From: Tidjanibacter sp. | GTDB taxonomy: Bacteria > Bacteroidota > Bacteroidia > Bacteroidales > Rikenellaceae | DNA: 39,893 bases | Direction: 5' to 3' | Assembly (NCBI GenBank): GCA_017503465.1 | Contig: JAFVSY010000066.1 | Coordinates: forward strand, 1 to 39,893 | Shown: positions 6,143 through 14,467 of the stretch, piece after piece | How positions within the stretch are numbered: the stretch's first letter is position 1 | Layout: each line of letters begins with the position of its first letter | The notes under the pieces: model-generated | Databases searched by the model: none | Told to the model about the DNA's origin: nothing | The model's input: only the letters and a program-made list of their open reading frames with translations | Position numbers and translations under genes: made by a program

Positions 6143-8326
6143 CTAATTCAGCCTCTTCGACCAATACATATCGAAGGTAATCTTCATATCGCGTTTGCCT
6201 GTAGTGGGGTTTGCAACGATAAGTTGATTGTTTCCATCGACCTTTGTATTACCGTTTTCATCAGTTGCATAGAACACATTTTCAAGGTTCTTGATGTGCA
6301 CAAAACCAATCTTGGCAACATCGCTATTTGCAGCAGGTTTTGCACCGTGGGCAGAGTCGCTGTTGTAAGCAGCCTCATAGGAAACATACTGTACCAACAG
6401 CACTGTTCCCTCACGCCACAAAGAGGATTGTTTTGAAAGGTCGAGTCCCTCTTTTGCCATAGATGGAGCACCGGCCGAAGCCACACTACCCGTGTAGGAC
6501 ATTTCTGCTAATGTTCCATTCAATACGGCCTCACGGCACGCATTCTCTGTAGTGCTAGAACTTCTCATACTCCTATACCACATAAGCGGAGTACCGGCCT
6601 CTGAAGGCAGGTTTACATTACCGCTACCGTCATTCCTCAAATGGGTTTTCAATTGGCTGGCAGTATTTGCAGGGCCTACAAGTGTTACCTTACCTGCCGA
6701 GTTTGTGATGAAGAATACATAAGGCAGAACATCATAGTATTGTTGCTCTGTAATGTATGTTTTGTCAAAGCCGATATAGGTGGTAGAGTTCACTGTGGTG
6801 TACTTGATAGGAGAAGGATAGTCAGCAAAGCCTAACGTAAACTTATCCATTTGGTCATTATACCACTTGTTCGTAGAAACAACTTCACCCAAGTCAGGAT
6901 AGAAGAATGCGTTAGAAGCAGTAAACTCTGCATATTCCGACTTGGAACTTGCACCTACACCAAGAGTGATATTCTCGTAGTGGTAGAAAGGATAGATGCT
7001 GATTGTGCCAAGAGTTGCCTCCTCGCTCTCGTAGGTGTAGGTGATAGCATAGTCGGCAGCAGTGGTGGCAGTGCCGGTGCAATCGGGCAGCTTCACAACC
7101 AACTCTGCGCCTTCTTTCAAAACCTCAGGCTCAACCGCAACGCCACCAATCTTAACATTGGCAGCATTCTGCAAGTTGGAGCCCTTGATGGTGATGGTGT
7201 TGTTCAGGTAGAACTTGGTCTTGGTGCTATGGTCGCTCTCAATGTCGGTAACGGTTGGCTCACCTGCGGGGATAGGCTCAAGAGTGATGCTCTTGCCTGC
7301 ACGTGCTCCACGCAGCAGTGCACCTGCGGTGAACTGTACGGCGGGGTGAGTACCCTTGTTGGTCTTGATGCGTACAGTGAAGGTGTCGCCCTCAAGGTAG
7401 GGAGTGGTGGTGTCAATAAACTTATCTGCCGACACATCACTCTTCGAGTAACCGGCATTGAGCATAAACCTAACATCTATCTTTTCACCTGCTTTCACAG
7501 CACCATTGGTAACGGTGGTTGTGATGGTCGAATTAGTCGAAGTCCAGTAGCCATAAGCAGTGTTGGAGCCGTGAGTGGCCTTGGTGGGTGCATCGGTACG
7601 GTTGCTGAGCGCATTGTCCATCTCGCCCTTGGTGGTGTTCACGTAGAAGGTACCGGCCAAAATCTTGCCGCCTTCCGAAGTAAGGCTTACCTCCTCAATG
7701 GTTACATCCTCGCCCGCGTTGTTTGTAATACCAAGCCTCAACACCGAGAAAGCACGTTTGATTTTGAGCTCAACATCTTTACCATAGGCTTCGGCTTTGG
7801 TGGCATAGACAAAGTCGTATTTCGACATATCCCACTCCGATGCAGTGGCATCGTAGGTCTGCTCGGCAGGAAGAGTACCCTCCACTTTCGATTGGCTTGC
7901 GGTACCCTCTTTGTAGGGATAGTAGAAGTAGAACTTGTGGGTGGCCTCCTCATAGCCTTCTCCTTTCCACCACTCTACGGGGCTATCATTACCAACAAAA
8001 ACTGCATTGGCCGAAGCCTCGCCATTTATCTTCAACTTAACGTTCTGCACATCATCAACAGCCACGGTGGTGCTTGTGCCTGCGAGTGTGTAGGAGTAGT
8101 ACAAACCTGCATTGTCGGTAGCCTTCCAAAGGGTGGTTGCACCATCCTCAAGGTCAAGAGCGGTGCGGCCCTCTGCGTCAGTCTCAGGACCGACAACAAA
8201 AGTAATGGTGTTCTCGGAGCCCTCTCCACCATTGAGTGCGGGGCCCTCATCTTCAAATGCGTTGTTGCAAGCGGAGATGGTCATCGCAGCAGCAACAAGT
8301 GTCAAAATGTAATAAATCTTTTTCAT
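6143..8326 (-). CDS. Fimbrillin-like/IPT lipoprotein, probable surface glycan-binding protein
   Basis: A 727-residue lipoprotein (lipobox I-S-A-C, Cys20). Residues about 38-350 resemble the fimbrillin (Mfa1/FimA-like) N-terminal fold: ITFVVGPE start, FYFYYPY, the SKYDFVYAT segment and LKIKRAFSVLRL. One IPT/TIG immunoglobulin-like domain follows (about 356-445). The C-terminal part (about 443-727) is homologous to the C-termini of the two IPT lipoproteins near susD; it has GPANT-x-SQLK, GTPLMWYR, GFVHIK and ends F-D-M-Y-W-S-K. It is therefore probably a third surface alginate-binding protein with a fimbrillin spacer. The frame extends upstream to 8422, but the signal peptide sets the start at 8326, 16 bases after the small gene. 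Confidence 0.75.
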   Translation of the reverse strand: MKKIYYILTLVAAAMTISACNNAFEDEGPALNGGEGSENTITFVVGPETDAEGRTALDLEDGATTLWKATDNAGLYYSYTLAGTSTTVAVDDVQNVKLKINGEASANAVFVGNDSPVEWWKGEGYEEATHKFYFYYPYKEGTASQSKVEGTLPAEQTYDATASEWDMSKYDFVYATKAEAYGKDVELKIKRAFSVLRLGITNNAGEDVTIEEVSLTSEGGKILAGTFYVNTTKGEMDNALSNRTDAPTKATHGSNTAYGYWTSTNSTITTTVTNGAVKAGEKIDVRFMLNAGYSKSDVSADKFIDTTTPYLEGDTFTVRIKTNKGTHPAVQFTAGALLRGARAGKSITLEPIPAGEPTVTDIESDHSTKTKFYLNNTITIKGSNLQNAANVKIGGVAVEPEVLKEGAELVVKLPDCTGTATTAADYAITYTYESEEATLGTISIYPFYHYENITLGVGASSKSEYAEFTASNAFFYPDLGEVVSTNKWYNDQMDKFTLGFADYPSPIKYTTVNSTTYIGFDKTYITEQQYYDVLPYVFFITNSAGKVTLVGPANTASQLKTHLRNDGSGNVNLPSEAGTPLMWYRSMRSSSTTENACREAVLNGTLAEMSYTGSVASAGAPSMAKEGLDLSKQSSLWREGTVLLVQYVSYEAAYNSDSAHGAKPAANSDVAKIGFVHIKNLENVFYATDENGNTKVDGNNQLIVANPTTGKRDMKITFDMYWSKRLN

Positions 8327-8342
8327 AGTCGTTGTTGCTGTT

Positions 8343-8492
8343 TTATTGAATTTCATCCCAATTACCCTCTTCGCCCAAGCCGGGGAGTTCGAGGCCAATA
8401 TTCGAGGGGTCCGAAAATGCAATGCCTTGCTCTACAACCACCTCGTTGATTTCCACTGCGGGTGCAGTGTAGTTGTTCTCAAATCTTTTCAT
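8343..8492 (-). CDS. 49-residue protein paired with the fimbrillin-like gene
   Basis: A short frame (start MKRFENNYTAPAVEINEV, end GLGEEGNWDEIQ) lies 47 bases after the jelly-roll lyase-like gene and 16 bases before the fimbrillin-IPT gene. It has no signal peptide and no membrane segment. Many Bacteroidales encode small proteins of this style, with a 'Y-x-A-P-x-x-E' N-terminus and an acidic, Gly/Pro-rich tail, beside surface-protein genes; their function is not known to me. The longer open frame starting at 8639 overlaps the lyase-like gene and its extra N-terminus looks non-coding, so the ATG at 8492 is chosen. Confidence 0.65.
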   Translation of the reverse strand: MKRFENNYTAPAVEINEVVVEQGIAFSDPSNIGLELPGLGEEGNWDEIQ

Positions 8493-8539
8493 AAAAAGTT
8501 TTACGTCAAACAAAAAATACATATAAATTAGTTCACACT

Positions 8540-9523
8540 CTACTCCTCCTTGATAGTGAAGTCGGTGAAGAGCAACGACTCGTCCCTCATCTGATTCTTT
8601 ATGCTGCCACCTTCGCCAAAGGAGCGGTAGATGCCCCATTTGGGACGTATGGCAGTGGCGCCGTCACGCCAGATGTCGATGTTGTTCGTCTTGTAGTAGA
8701 GGAGCGTTTTGTCGTCCCTCATACGCACAATCTTCACCTCATACTTACCATTGTGGAGGTAGGTTGCCTTCTCCTCAACCATCACCCATTCGCCCTCAAA
8801 TTGGTCGAGCAGTGCGCTCTCCAACTTCACAGCCGAGGCTCCATTGGGGCCATAGTGGGTGAGTTCGAGGTACTGCTTGCCACTGCGCAGGCGGGCCACA
8901 AACGTAATCAGCGGGTTGCCGATGTCATCCCCACCATAGCCCTTGAGTTGGTGCAGGTGGCAGAACTTGCTTGTAGCCTTAAAGCCCTTGGGGATTTGGA
9001 ATTTCCAGGTGTAGGTGTGAGTCTGACCCTCGGCCGCAACCATATTGTCGGGCGAGGCAGCGTAGGTCTTAATCTCATTACGCTGACGGTCGGTGATTTC
9101 GGGCTTGCCCCTATCGTCGTCGATATCGATGTGGATGTCGAAACGATAGACGTAGCGAGCCAGCGAGTCGTCCCACACCTGGGTGATATGCTTCACGTGG
9201 TTTTTGGCGTGGAGGCCCGAACTATCGGGGCACTCCTGATAGTAGCCACGGGCATTCATATAGGCGTAGGTGTCGCTCACACCATCGGGCACAAGCGCGC
9301 AGGGCTGACCCGTAGCCGCAGGATAGCGTTCGGCCATAGGCTTGGGTTTTGCCGGAGTGGTCTGCGTGGTGGTGTCCTCACTCCCGCTGCCCCCACCGGA
9401 GGAGGTTCCCCCTCCGGGTTGGGGCGTGGGAATCACGAAATCAACACCTGTGCAGGCAAACATTGCGGCTGCCAGCACAATCTGTGTCAAGATTGTCATC
9501 GTATGTCTACGCTTTGCTGTCAT
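8540..9523 (-). CDS. Jelly-roll polysaccharide lyase-like lipoprotein, family unassigned
   Basis: A 327-residue lipoprotein (lipobox M-F-A-C, Cys24) with a Gly/Ser/Thr/Pro-rich linker (about 35-63) that should place the domain at the cell surface. The C-terminal domain (about 70-327) looks beta-rich, with DRQRNEIK (145-152), FCHLHQLKGYGG (187-198) and PKWGIYRSF (294-302). An Arg/Glu strand, a His-Gln strand and a late Tyr-Arg strand recall the jelly-roll lyases (PL7, PL13, PL20 and heparinase-I-like Pfam families), but I cannot assign a family. Alginate is the likely substrate from context. Its ATG shares one base with the stop of the SDR gene (TAATG), which fixes the start. The sequence CTGVDFVIP after the lipobox recurs in one PL6 lipoprotein of the locus. 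Confidence 0.65.
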   Translation of the reverse strand: MTAKRRHTMTILTQIVLAAAMFACTGVDFVIPTPQPGGGTSSGGGSGSEDTTTQTTPAKPKPMAERYPAATGQPCALVPDGVSDTYAYMNARGYYQECPDSSGLHAKNHVKHITQVWDDSLARYVYRFDIHIDIDDDRGKPEITDRQRNEIKTYAASPDNMVAAEGQTHTYTWKFQIPKGFKATSKFCHLHQLKGYGGDDIGNPLITFVARLRSGKQYLELTHYGPNGASAVKLESALLDQFEGEWVMVEEKATYLHNGKYEVKIVRMRDDKTLLYYKTNNIDIWRDGATAIRPKWGIYRSFGEGGSIKNQMRDESLLFTDFTIKEE

Positions 9524-10275
9524 TAGGAGAAGAGTACGCCGCCGTTGATGTCAATGGAGGTACCGGTGATGTAGGACGACTCGTCGCAAGCAAGGAAGCA
9601 TACGAGGTCGGCAATCTCCATAGCGGTACCCTCACGGCGCAGAGGTGCGGTCTTGTGGAGGTTCTCACGTGCCTCGGGTTTGGTGAAGCGGTCGTGGAAC
9701 GAGGTGTTAATCATACCGGGGGCGAGTGCGTTCACGCGGATGCCCTGGGGACCAAGCTCCTTGGCCATCGAACGGGTGTGGCACATAACAGCAGCCTTGG
9801 CAGTTGCATACATCGAAGCACCGGGGCCACCACCATCGCGTGCAGCCTGCGACGAGAAGTTCACAATCGAACCACCCTCTTTCATCAAGGGCACCACCTC
9901 GCGAGTGCAGAGGAACACGCTACGCATATTCACGTCCATCAGGAAGTCATACCAAGCCTCGTCCTGCTCAACGATAAGCTTGCGGCCAACGATACCGCCA
10001 ACCACGTTCACCAGCACGTGTACAGTGTCGCCAAATGCCTCAACAGCCTTCTCAAAGAGATTCTTCACGTCGGCTGCCTTGGTCATATCGCCCTGAACAG
10101 CGATAGCCTGGCCACCATCGGCCTCAATCATCTTAACGGTCTCGGCTGCATCCTCGGGGTTGTCAAAGTAGTTCAAACAAACCTTTGCACCCTCTGCTGC
10201 AAGTTTCACAGATACTGCACGACCCAAGTCGCGTGCGCCACCGGTTACGATGGCAACTTTTCCTTCAAGTTTCAT
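9523..10275 (-). CDS. SDR oxidoreductase, probable DEH reductase
   Basis: A 250-residue classical short-chain dehydrogenase/reductase: cofactor-binding TGGARDLG (11-18), NVVGG (90-94), and the catalytic Ser (S141/S142), Y156 and K160 in YATAK. In alginate loci an SDR reduces 4-deoxy-L-erythro-5-hexoseulose uronate (DEH) to 2-keto-3-deoxygluconate with NAD(P)H in the cytoplasm. The position between the MFS transporter and a lyase-like gene, with kdgF close by, supports that role. No acidic residue clearly ends the second strand, so the choice of NADH or NADPH is open. An upstream in-frame start at 10329 would translate a poly-Lys leader; the ATG at 10275 fits the family. Confidence 0.85.
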   Translation of the reverse strand: MKLEGKVAIVTGGARDLGRAVSVKLAAEGAKVCLNYFDNPEDAAETVKMIEADGGQAIAVQGDMTKAADVKNLFEKAVEAFGDTVHVLVNVVGGIVGRKLIVEQDEAWYDFLMDVNMRSVFLCTREVVPLMKEGGSIVNFSSQAARDGGGPGASMYATAKAAVMCHTRSMAKELGPQGIRVNALAPGMINTSFHDRFTKPEARENLHKTAPLRREGTAMEIADLVCFLACDESSYITGTSIDINGGVLFS

Positions 10276-10334
10276 AACTTTTTTTTTGTTTTTTTTTAGT
10301 TTGTTATTTTGGTTAATTGGAAAAAACATTTCTC

Positions 10335-11792
10335 TTATTCAGCCGATTTGGTCTGCTCGATTTTGCCACCGAAGATGAAAATCGACAGCAACGACAGCGG
10401 TACCAATGCTGCACCCACGATGAAGAAGGGCACCCAGTTGCCACCGGCGGTGATGATGGGCACGAGCCAAGTCATAATCAGCGTACCACACACTGCGGCA
10501 GCACCACCGATACCGGCCAAAGTACCCACGCTCTTACCTGTCTGAAGGTCGCTGGCAACGGTCTGGATGTTGGTCATCATAAATTGGTAGCCACCCAAAA
10601 TCAGAGCCATCATCACAACAGCCATAATGGGCGAGCTTGCCATTGCGGCCAAAATCATACCCGGAATTACCATACAGGCACCAACGCACACTGCACACTT
10701 GCGGGCGAAGTTCACACTCTTGCCCTTCTTGATGAGCCAGCCGCTGAACCAGCCACCTGCAATGGAGCCCACAGCAGCACCCACGTAGGGCACCCAAGCC
10801 GACATTGCAATCTGCTTGATATCAAGACCAAAGACCTCAATGAGGTAGATGGGCAACCAGGTTACGAACATCCACCAAATGGGGTCCAAGAAGAAGCGGC
10901 CGAGAATTACGGCGTAGTTCTTCTTCTCGCTGAAGAGGCGACCGTAGGTCTTGCTCTTGGTGTTGTTCACCACGTTTTCGGGCTGGCCCTCAATGATGTA
11001 TTTCTGCTCCTTTTCGGTAATCCAAGGGTGCTCTTTCGGGCCCTTCTTGTTGATGATGAGCCAAGGCACAACCCAAATGATACCGAGCGAGCCCACGATG
11101 ATGAAGGTAATCTTCCAACCGAAGGCAATGAACAACACGGGAATCAGAATGGGAGCGATGATGCTACCTGCCGAAGCAGCTGCACCAAAGATACCCTGCG
11201 CCAGAGCACGCTCCTTCTGGGGGAACCACTCGGCATTCGACTTGGTGGTACCTGGCCAGGGGCCTGCCTCACCCAAACCGAGCATAACCCTGAAGAAGGT
11301 GAGCGATTTGAGGCCCGAGGAGAGCGATGCAAGAGCATCGGCAGCACCCCACAGCAGGGCCGACAGAGTGAAGCCCTTGCGGGTGCCAATCTTGTCGTAG
11401 ACCTTGCCGGAGAAGAGTTGGCTAACTCCATAGGCAATCATAAAGAACATTGTGATGACAGCCAACATACTCTTGGCCTGCTTCTGCTGCTCCTCTTGTG
11501 GTGCGGAGGTGTCCACGAGGCCGAGGTCTTTGGCAATACCGCCATACTCGATGTAGGTCAGCGAGCCGTTGTCGCCCAGCGTAACCTCGTCGGCCTTAAG
11601 TTCCAGCACGCCCTCTTGTGCCTGCACGAGGTAGAGGTTGGTGGAATCCACAACGCTCCACTCGCCTGCGGGCACCTCCACCTTGGTGTTGGCCACCCAC
11701 ATATAGTTGAGCGTTCCTCGGTCGAGGTAGTTGATGATGGTTACCAGCACAATCAGCGACAGTACCACCCATCTCAATCCTTTAACTTTCAT
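10335..11792 (-). CDS. MFS uronate transporter (ACS/ExuT-like) with an extra loop
   Basis: A 485-residue major facilitator protein with about 12 membrane segments. Motifs of the anion:cation symporter family are visible: INYLDRGTLNY in the first helix, GKVYDKIGTRKG after helix 2, and RVMLGLGEAGPWPG with NAEWFPQKERALAQGIF in helices 4-5, as in hexuronate transporters such as ExuT. It should carry DEH or unsaturated uronates from periplasm to cytoplasm. Unusually, about 70 residues (33-105), polar and beta-like, are inserted between helices 1 and 2 on the periplasmic side; typical family members have a loop of about 20. It lies 25 bases after kdgF. Confidence 0.88.
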   Translation of the reverse strand: MKVKGLRWVVLSLIVLVTIINYLDRGTLNYMWVANTKVEVPAGEWSVVDSTNLYLVQAQEGVLELKADEVTLGDNGSLTYIEYGGIAKDLGLVDTSAPQEEQQKQAKSMLAVITMFFMIAYGVSQLFSGKVYDKIGTRKGFTLSALLWGAADALASLSSGLKSLTFFRVMLGLGEAGPWPGTTKSNAEWFPQKERALAQGIFGAAASAGSIIAPILIPVLFIAFGWKITFIIVGSLGIIWVVPWLIINKKGPKEHPWITEKEQKYIIEGQPENVVNNTKSKTYGRLFSEKKNYAVILGRFFLDPIWWMFVTWLPIYLIEVFGLDIKQIAMSAWVPYVGAAVGSIAGGWFSGWLIKKGKSVNFARKCAVCVGACMVIPGMILAAMASSPIMAVVMMALILGGYQFMMTNIQTVASDLQTGKSVGTLAGIGGAAAVCGTLIMTWLVPIITAGGNWVPFFIVGAALVPLSLLSIFIFGGKIEQTKSAE

Positions 11793-11817
11793 ACGTTTCT
11801 GCGTTTTGTTTTACTGA

Positions 11818-12162
11818 TTAGAGTTTGAGAAAATCGGCCCTCACAGGCGAGAAAGTGTCGATGAGGATACCCTCCTCCAAGCACACACAGCCGTGGAGTT
11901 CATCGGGGGCAACATAGTAGCCATCACCAGCAACCAGCACCTCTTTTTTGTCGCCGATGGTGAGTTCAAACTTGCCACTTGCCACATAGGTAGCCTGCGA
12001 GTGGTAGTGCTCGTGCATCGAGCCCACTGCGCCCTTCTCAAATTTAACCTTCACAATCATCAGCTGGCCATCGTAGCCCATAATCTGACGAGTGATACCG
12101 GGGCCTGGGTTCTCCCAAGCCATCTGACTTTCAATCTGGAAAGTTTCGCTTCTTGTCTTCAT
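11818..12162 (-). CDS. kdgF: KdgF cupin, unsaturated uronate ring-opening enzyme
   Basis: A 114-residue single-domain cupin. Metal ligands are in MHEHYHSQ (H50, H52, H54 or Q56) and in ELHG (H90). The C-terminal D-x-F-x3-R pattern (D102, F104, R108) matches the catalytic pattern reported for KdgF. KdgF converts the 4,5-unsaturated monouronate released by lyases to linear DEH, a step shared by pectin and alginate pathways. It acts in the cytoplasm, between the PL17 gene and the uronate transporter gene. Confidence 0.9.
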   Translation of the reverse strand: MKTRSETFQIESQMAWENPGPGITRQIMGYDGQLMIVKVKFEKGAVGSMHEHYHSQATYVASGKFELTIGDKKEVLVAGDGYYVAPDELHGCVCLEEGILIDTFSPVRADFLKL

Positions 12163-12220
12163 TGTTGATTAAAGTTTTTGTTAATGATTGGTTTGTTATG
12201 TTATTGATTTACAATTCGTT

Positions 12221-14410
12221 CTACTCAACAGCCCACACACCATTCCACTTGTAGGTCTTACCATCGGCCTTCACCTTGTGGGTGCCCTCGGGGTTGCGGT
12301 TGGCAAGGCAGTAGGTGCGGCTCTGGCCACCCACGAAATCAACCCTCACGATGGTGTAGTCGGCATTGTCCACAACCACCACAACATCCTTCACCGAAGA
12401 TTTAGCATTGGCGGTCTTTTCCACCTGAAGGTTGTAGACACCGTGGCTCTCAATGGTCGAGGCGAAGGTGTGATTGGCAGCCTTCTGGCGCAGCAGATAG
12501 CCACCATCGGGGCGCAGGTTGAAATCGGGGTCGTTGGCACCCAGTCGCAACATCTTCATCTCCGTGGTGGGAGTTGTTGCGGTGGAAATGCTGTAGAACC
12601 TATCGCCCTCAAGGAAGGTGTAGCAACTTGTGCTGCTCTGCTCGTTGCGGCCCTCGGCCTCCACCCAAATGTGCTGGTAGCCGTTCTTGTCGCCGAGTGT
12701 AGACATCGTGTTGAGTGCCTTCGTGTAGGGGAAATTGAGGCTTACCATATGTCCATTGTACCAGAAGGGGAGGTCGTAGGTGTGCTCGGTGTCGCTCTCC
12801 AGGCGGAACACATCCACAATCAGCGGATATTGCAACCACTCCACATCGTCGTAAATCACCGTGCGGTGCATCTTCACACCCTTCACGGCAGCATTCTCCT
12901 TGGCCGAAATGATGCTCCTCTGGTCGCCCGACTCAAAGTAGTAGACATCCGAGTGGTGCTTTGACGACTCCTTGATTTTGCCGTCGAAGTGCGACTTGCC
13001 GTCCACAGTTACGGTGCTGTGGGCGATAGTCTGCATTGCAAAGCTCTTGTTCTCACGGGTGTAGTGGCCCTTGTACTTAGCCTCAATATTGAGGAACCTC
13101 GATGCGCCATAGTCGGGCAGCACCACATTGTTGTTGTCGTAGTAGGAGATGACAAGTTTGTCGTAGTGTCCGTGCGAGAGGCCGTGGGAGGTTGCCTTCA
13201 GGGTGAGTGCGCTGTTCACATCGGGGCGCACCGAGCGAATCACACCAATACCACCCTGCGAGCCATCGGCACCATCACGCCACATTGCGCTGTAGAGTTT
13301 GATGGGCTCGGCCTTGCCGGCAGCAATATCACGAGCCACAGCATAGCCTGCATCGCAAGGGATGAACTTGTTTTGGTATCGCTGGGCAACATCCAGCAGC
13401 ATAGGATTCTTGTAGGCATTGTAGGCGATGTCCACAGCGAACAACAGTTCCTGACAGTCAAGTTGTTTGGTCAGCGCATCGTTGAACTTCATAAACACGC
13501 CATTGTAGTTGAGCTGCATCAGTGCCTCCACAGCCTTGGAAAGAATGGCATCGCGGTGGGCAAAAATCTTCACCTCGGGTTTGTTGTGCTCAATACACTG
13601 CGCAAAGAGCATCATAGGCCAAATGGCATAGCGCAGGTAGTAGGCACCCTCGGTGTAGTAGCCATCGGGCGAGAGGAGGTTGTCGAGTTGCATCATAAAA
13701 CCGCCATTCTTGCCCGTCTTGTCGCTACCATAAAGTGCCTGCTGGATGTACTCTTCCTCGCCCATAACCATACCGAGCATACCCACCGAAGCAGCAGCCC
13801 AAGTACCGTGGTTGTGAATGAGGTTGAAGGTCTTGTTGTTGGCAGGGTTCTCCTTGGTGCCGTTCATTACAAAGTCGGCATAGGGACGGAAGAAATCCCT
13901 CTCCAACTGCTCACGTTTTTCGGGCGCGATGAAGTCATACACGCAGTCGTAGGCTATGGAGGTGTGTACCAGCCACACGCACTCGTTGAGTGTCTGCCAG
14001 AATATCCTACCCGGGGTTTTCGACAACGTCACGGGGTGGAAGTCAAGCGAGGGGTAGAGCTCGGCATAGGCATCGAGAATATCCACCACCTTCTGCGCAT
14101 ACTCCTCCTTACCGGTGAGTTGGTAGGCAATGCCGCAGTAGTACATCACATAGTAGTTGTCTTTGTGTTTCTCGTGGGTGTAGCCACCGCCGCCGTCCTT
14201 CGGCACGGGCACCACGATGGGCTCCTCAAGCGAGCGGTCAGCCTCGGAGAGCACCTCGGCCACCGAAGCGTCAAAGCCCGCGTTGGTGCCAAGTGCAGCA
14301 CGCATCTCTGCCACGCCCTCGGGAGTTAGCAACAAGCAGGGGTGCTGTTTTTGACCAAAGGCCAAAGTTGCAACCACAAGGGTTGTCAATGTCAGGAGTA
14401 GTTTTTTCAT
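12221..14410 (-). CDS. PL17 oligoalginate lyase (exo-acting)
   Basis: A 729-residue periplasmic enzyme with a type I signal peptide (cut near A17-F-G-Q). An alpha/alpha-toroid N-terminal half (about 25-380) is followed by a heparinase II/III-like beta-sandwich. Catalytic residues of PL17 (N/H pair, Tyr and His of Alg17C) correspond to N200-H201, Y258 in YYTEGAYYLRYAIWP, and H413 in SHGLSHGHYDK. PL17 enzymes release unsaturated monouronate from oligoalginates, feeding KdgF. The length is normal. It sits between the third PL6 gene and kdgF. Confidence 0.93.
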   Translation of the reverse strand: MKKLLLTLTTLVVATLAFGQKQHPCLLLTPEGVAEMRAALGTNAGFDASVAEVLSEADRSLEEPIVVPVPKDGGGGYTHEKHKDNYYVMYYCGIAYQLTGKEEYAQKVVDILDAYAELYPSLDFHPVTLSKTPGRIFWQTLNECVWLVHTSIAYDCVYDFIAPEKREQLERDFFRPYADFVMNGTKENPANNKTFNLIHNHGTWAAASVGMLGMVMGEEEYIQQALYGSDKTGKNGGFMMQLDNLLSPDGYYTEGAYYLRYAIWPMMLFAQCIEHNKPEVKIFAHRDAILSKAVEALMQLNYNGVFMKFNDALTKQLDCQELLFAVDIAYNAYKNPMLLDVAQRYQNKFIPCDAGYAVARDIAAGKAEPIKLYSAMWRDGADGSQGGIGVIRSVRPDVNSALTLKATSHGLSHGHYDKLVISYYDNNNVVLPDYGASRFLNIEAKYKGHYTRENKSFAMQTIAHSTVTVDGKSHFDGKIKESSKHHSDVYYFESGDQRSIISAKENAAVKGVKMHRTVIYDDVEWLQYPLIVDVFRLESDTEHTYDLPFWYNGHMVSLNFPYTKALNTMSTLGDKNGYQHIWVEAEGRNEQSSTSCYTFLEGDRFYSISTATTPTTEMKMLRLGANDPDFNLRPDGGYLLRQKAANHTFASTIESHGVYNLQVEKTANAKSSVKDVVVVVDNADYTIVRVDFVGGQSRTYCLANRNPEGTHKVKADGKTYKWNGVWAVE

Positions 14411-14467
14411 AGTGTTTTTTGTTGTATTATCGTTTTGTGTTATATCTCTCTTTCGGTTTCCACTCTT

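Noticed and set aside
6851..8449. Long plus-strand open frame (532 codons) opposite the fimbrillin-IPT gene
   Set aside because: No family features, and rich in Cys, Val, Gly and His in a way typical of an antisense shadow of a stop-poor gene. The minus-strand protein has a lipobox and homologous domains.
8511..8519. Internal promoter for the small protein and fimbrillin-IPT gene
   Set aside because: TATTTTTTG on the minus strand has one extra base against TAnnTTTG, and no TTTG lies at the right distance.
10317..11828. Plus-strand frame (503 codons) opposite the MFS gene
   Set aside because: Asp/Glu/His-rich low-quality sequence without membrane segments; the MFS protein on the other strand is unmistakable.
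12989..14329. Long plus-strand frame (446 codons) opposite the PL17 gene
   Set aside because: Antisense shadow of a clear PL17 enzyme whose catalytic motifs are intact.
12221..14410. Heparin or chondroitin lyase locus
   Set aside because: The heparinase II/III-like gene and chondroitinase-B-like PL6 genes could suggest glycosaminoglycans, but no sulfatase or unsaturated glucuronyl hydrolase is present, and KdgF, SDR and MFS genes fit alginate.
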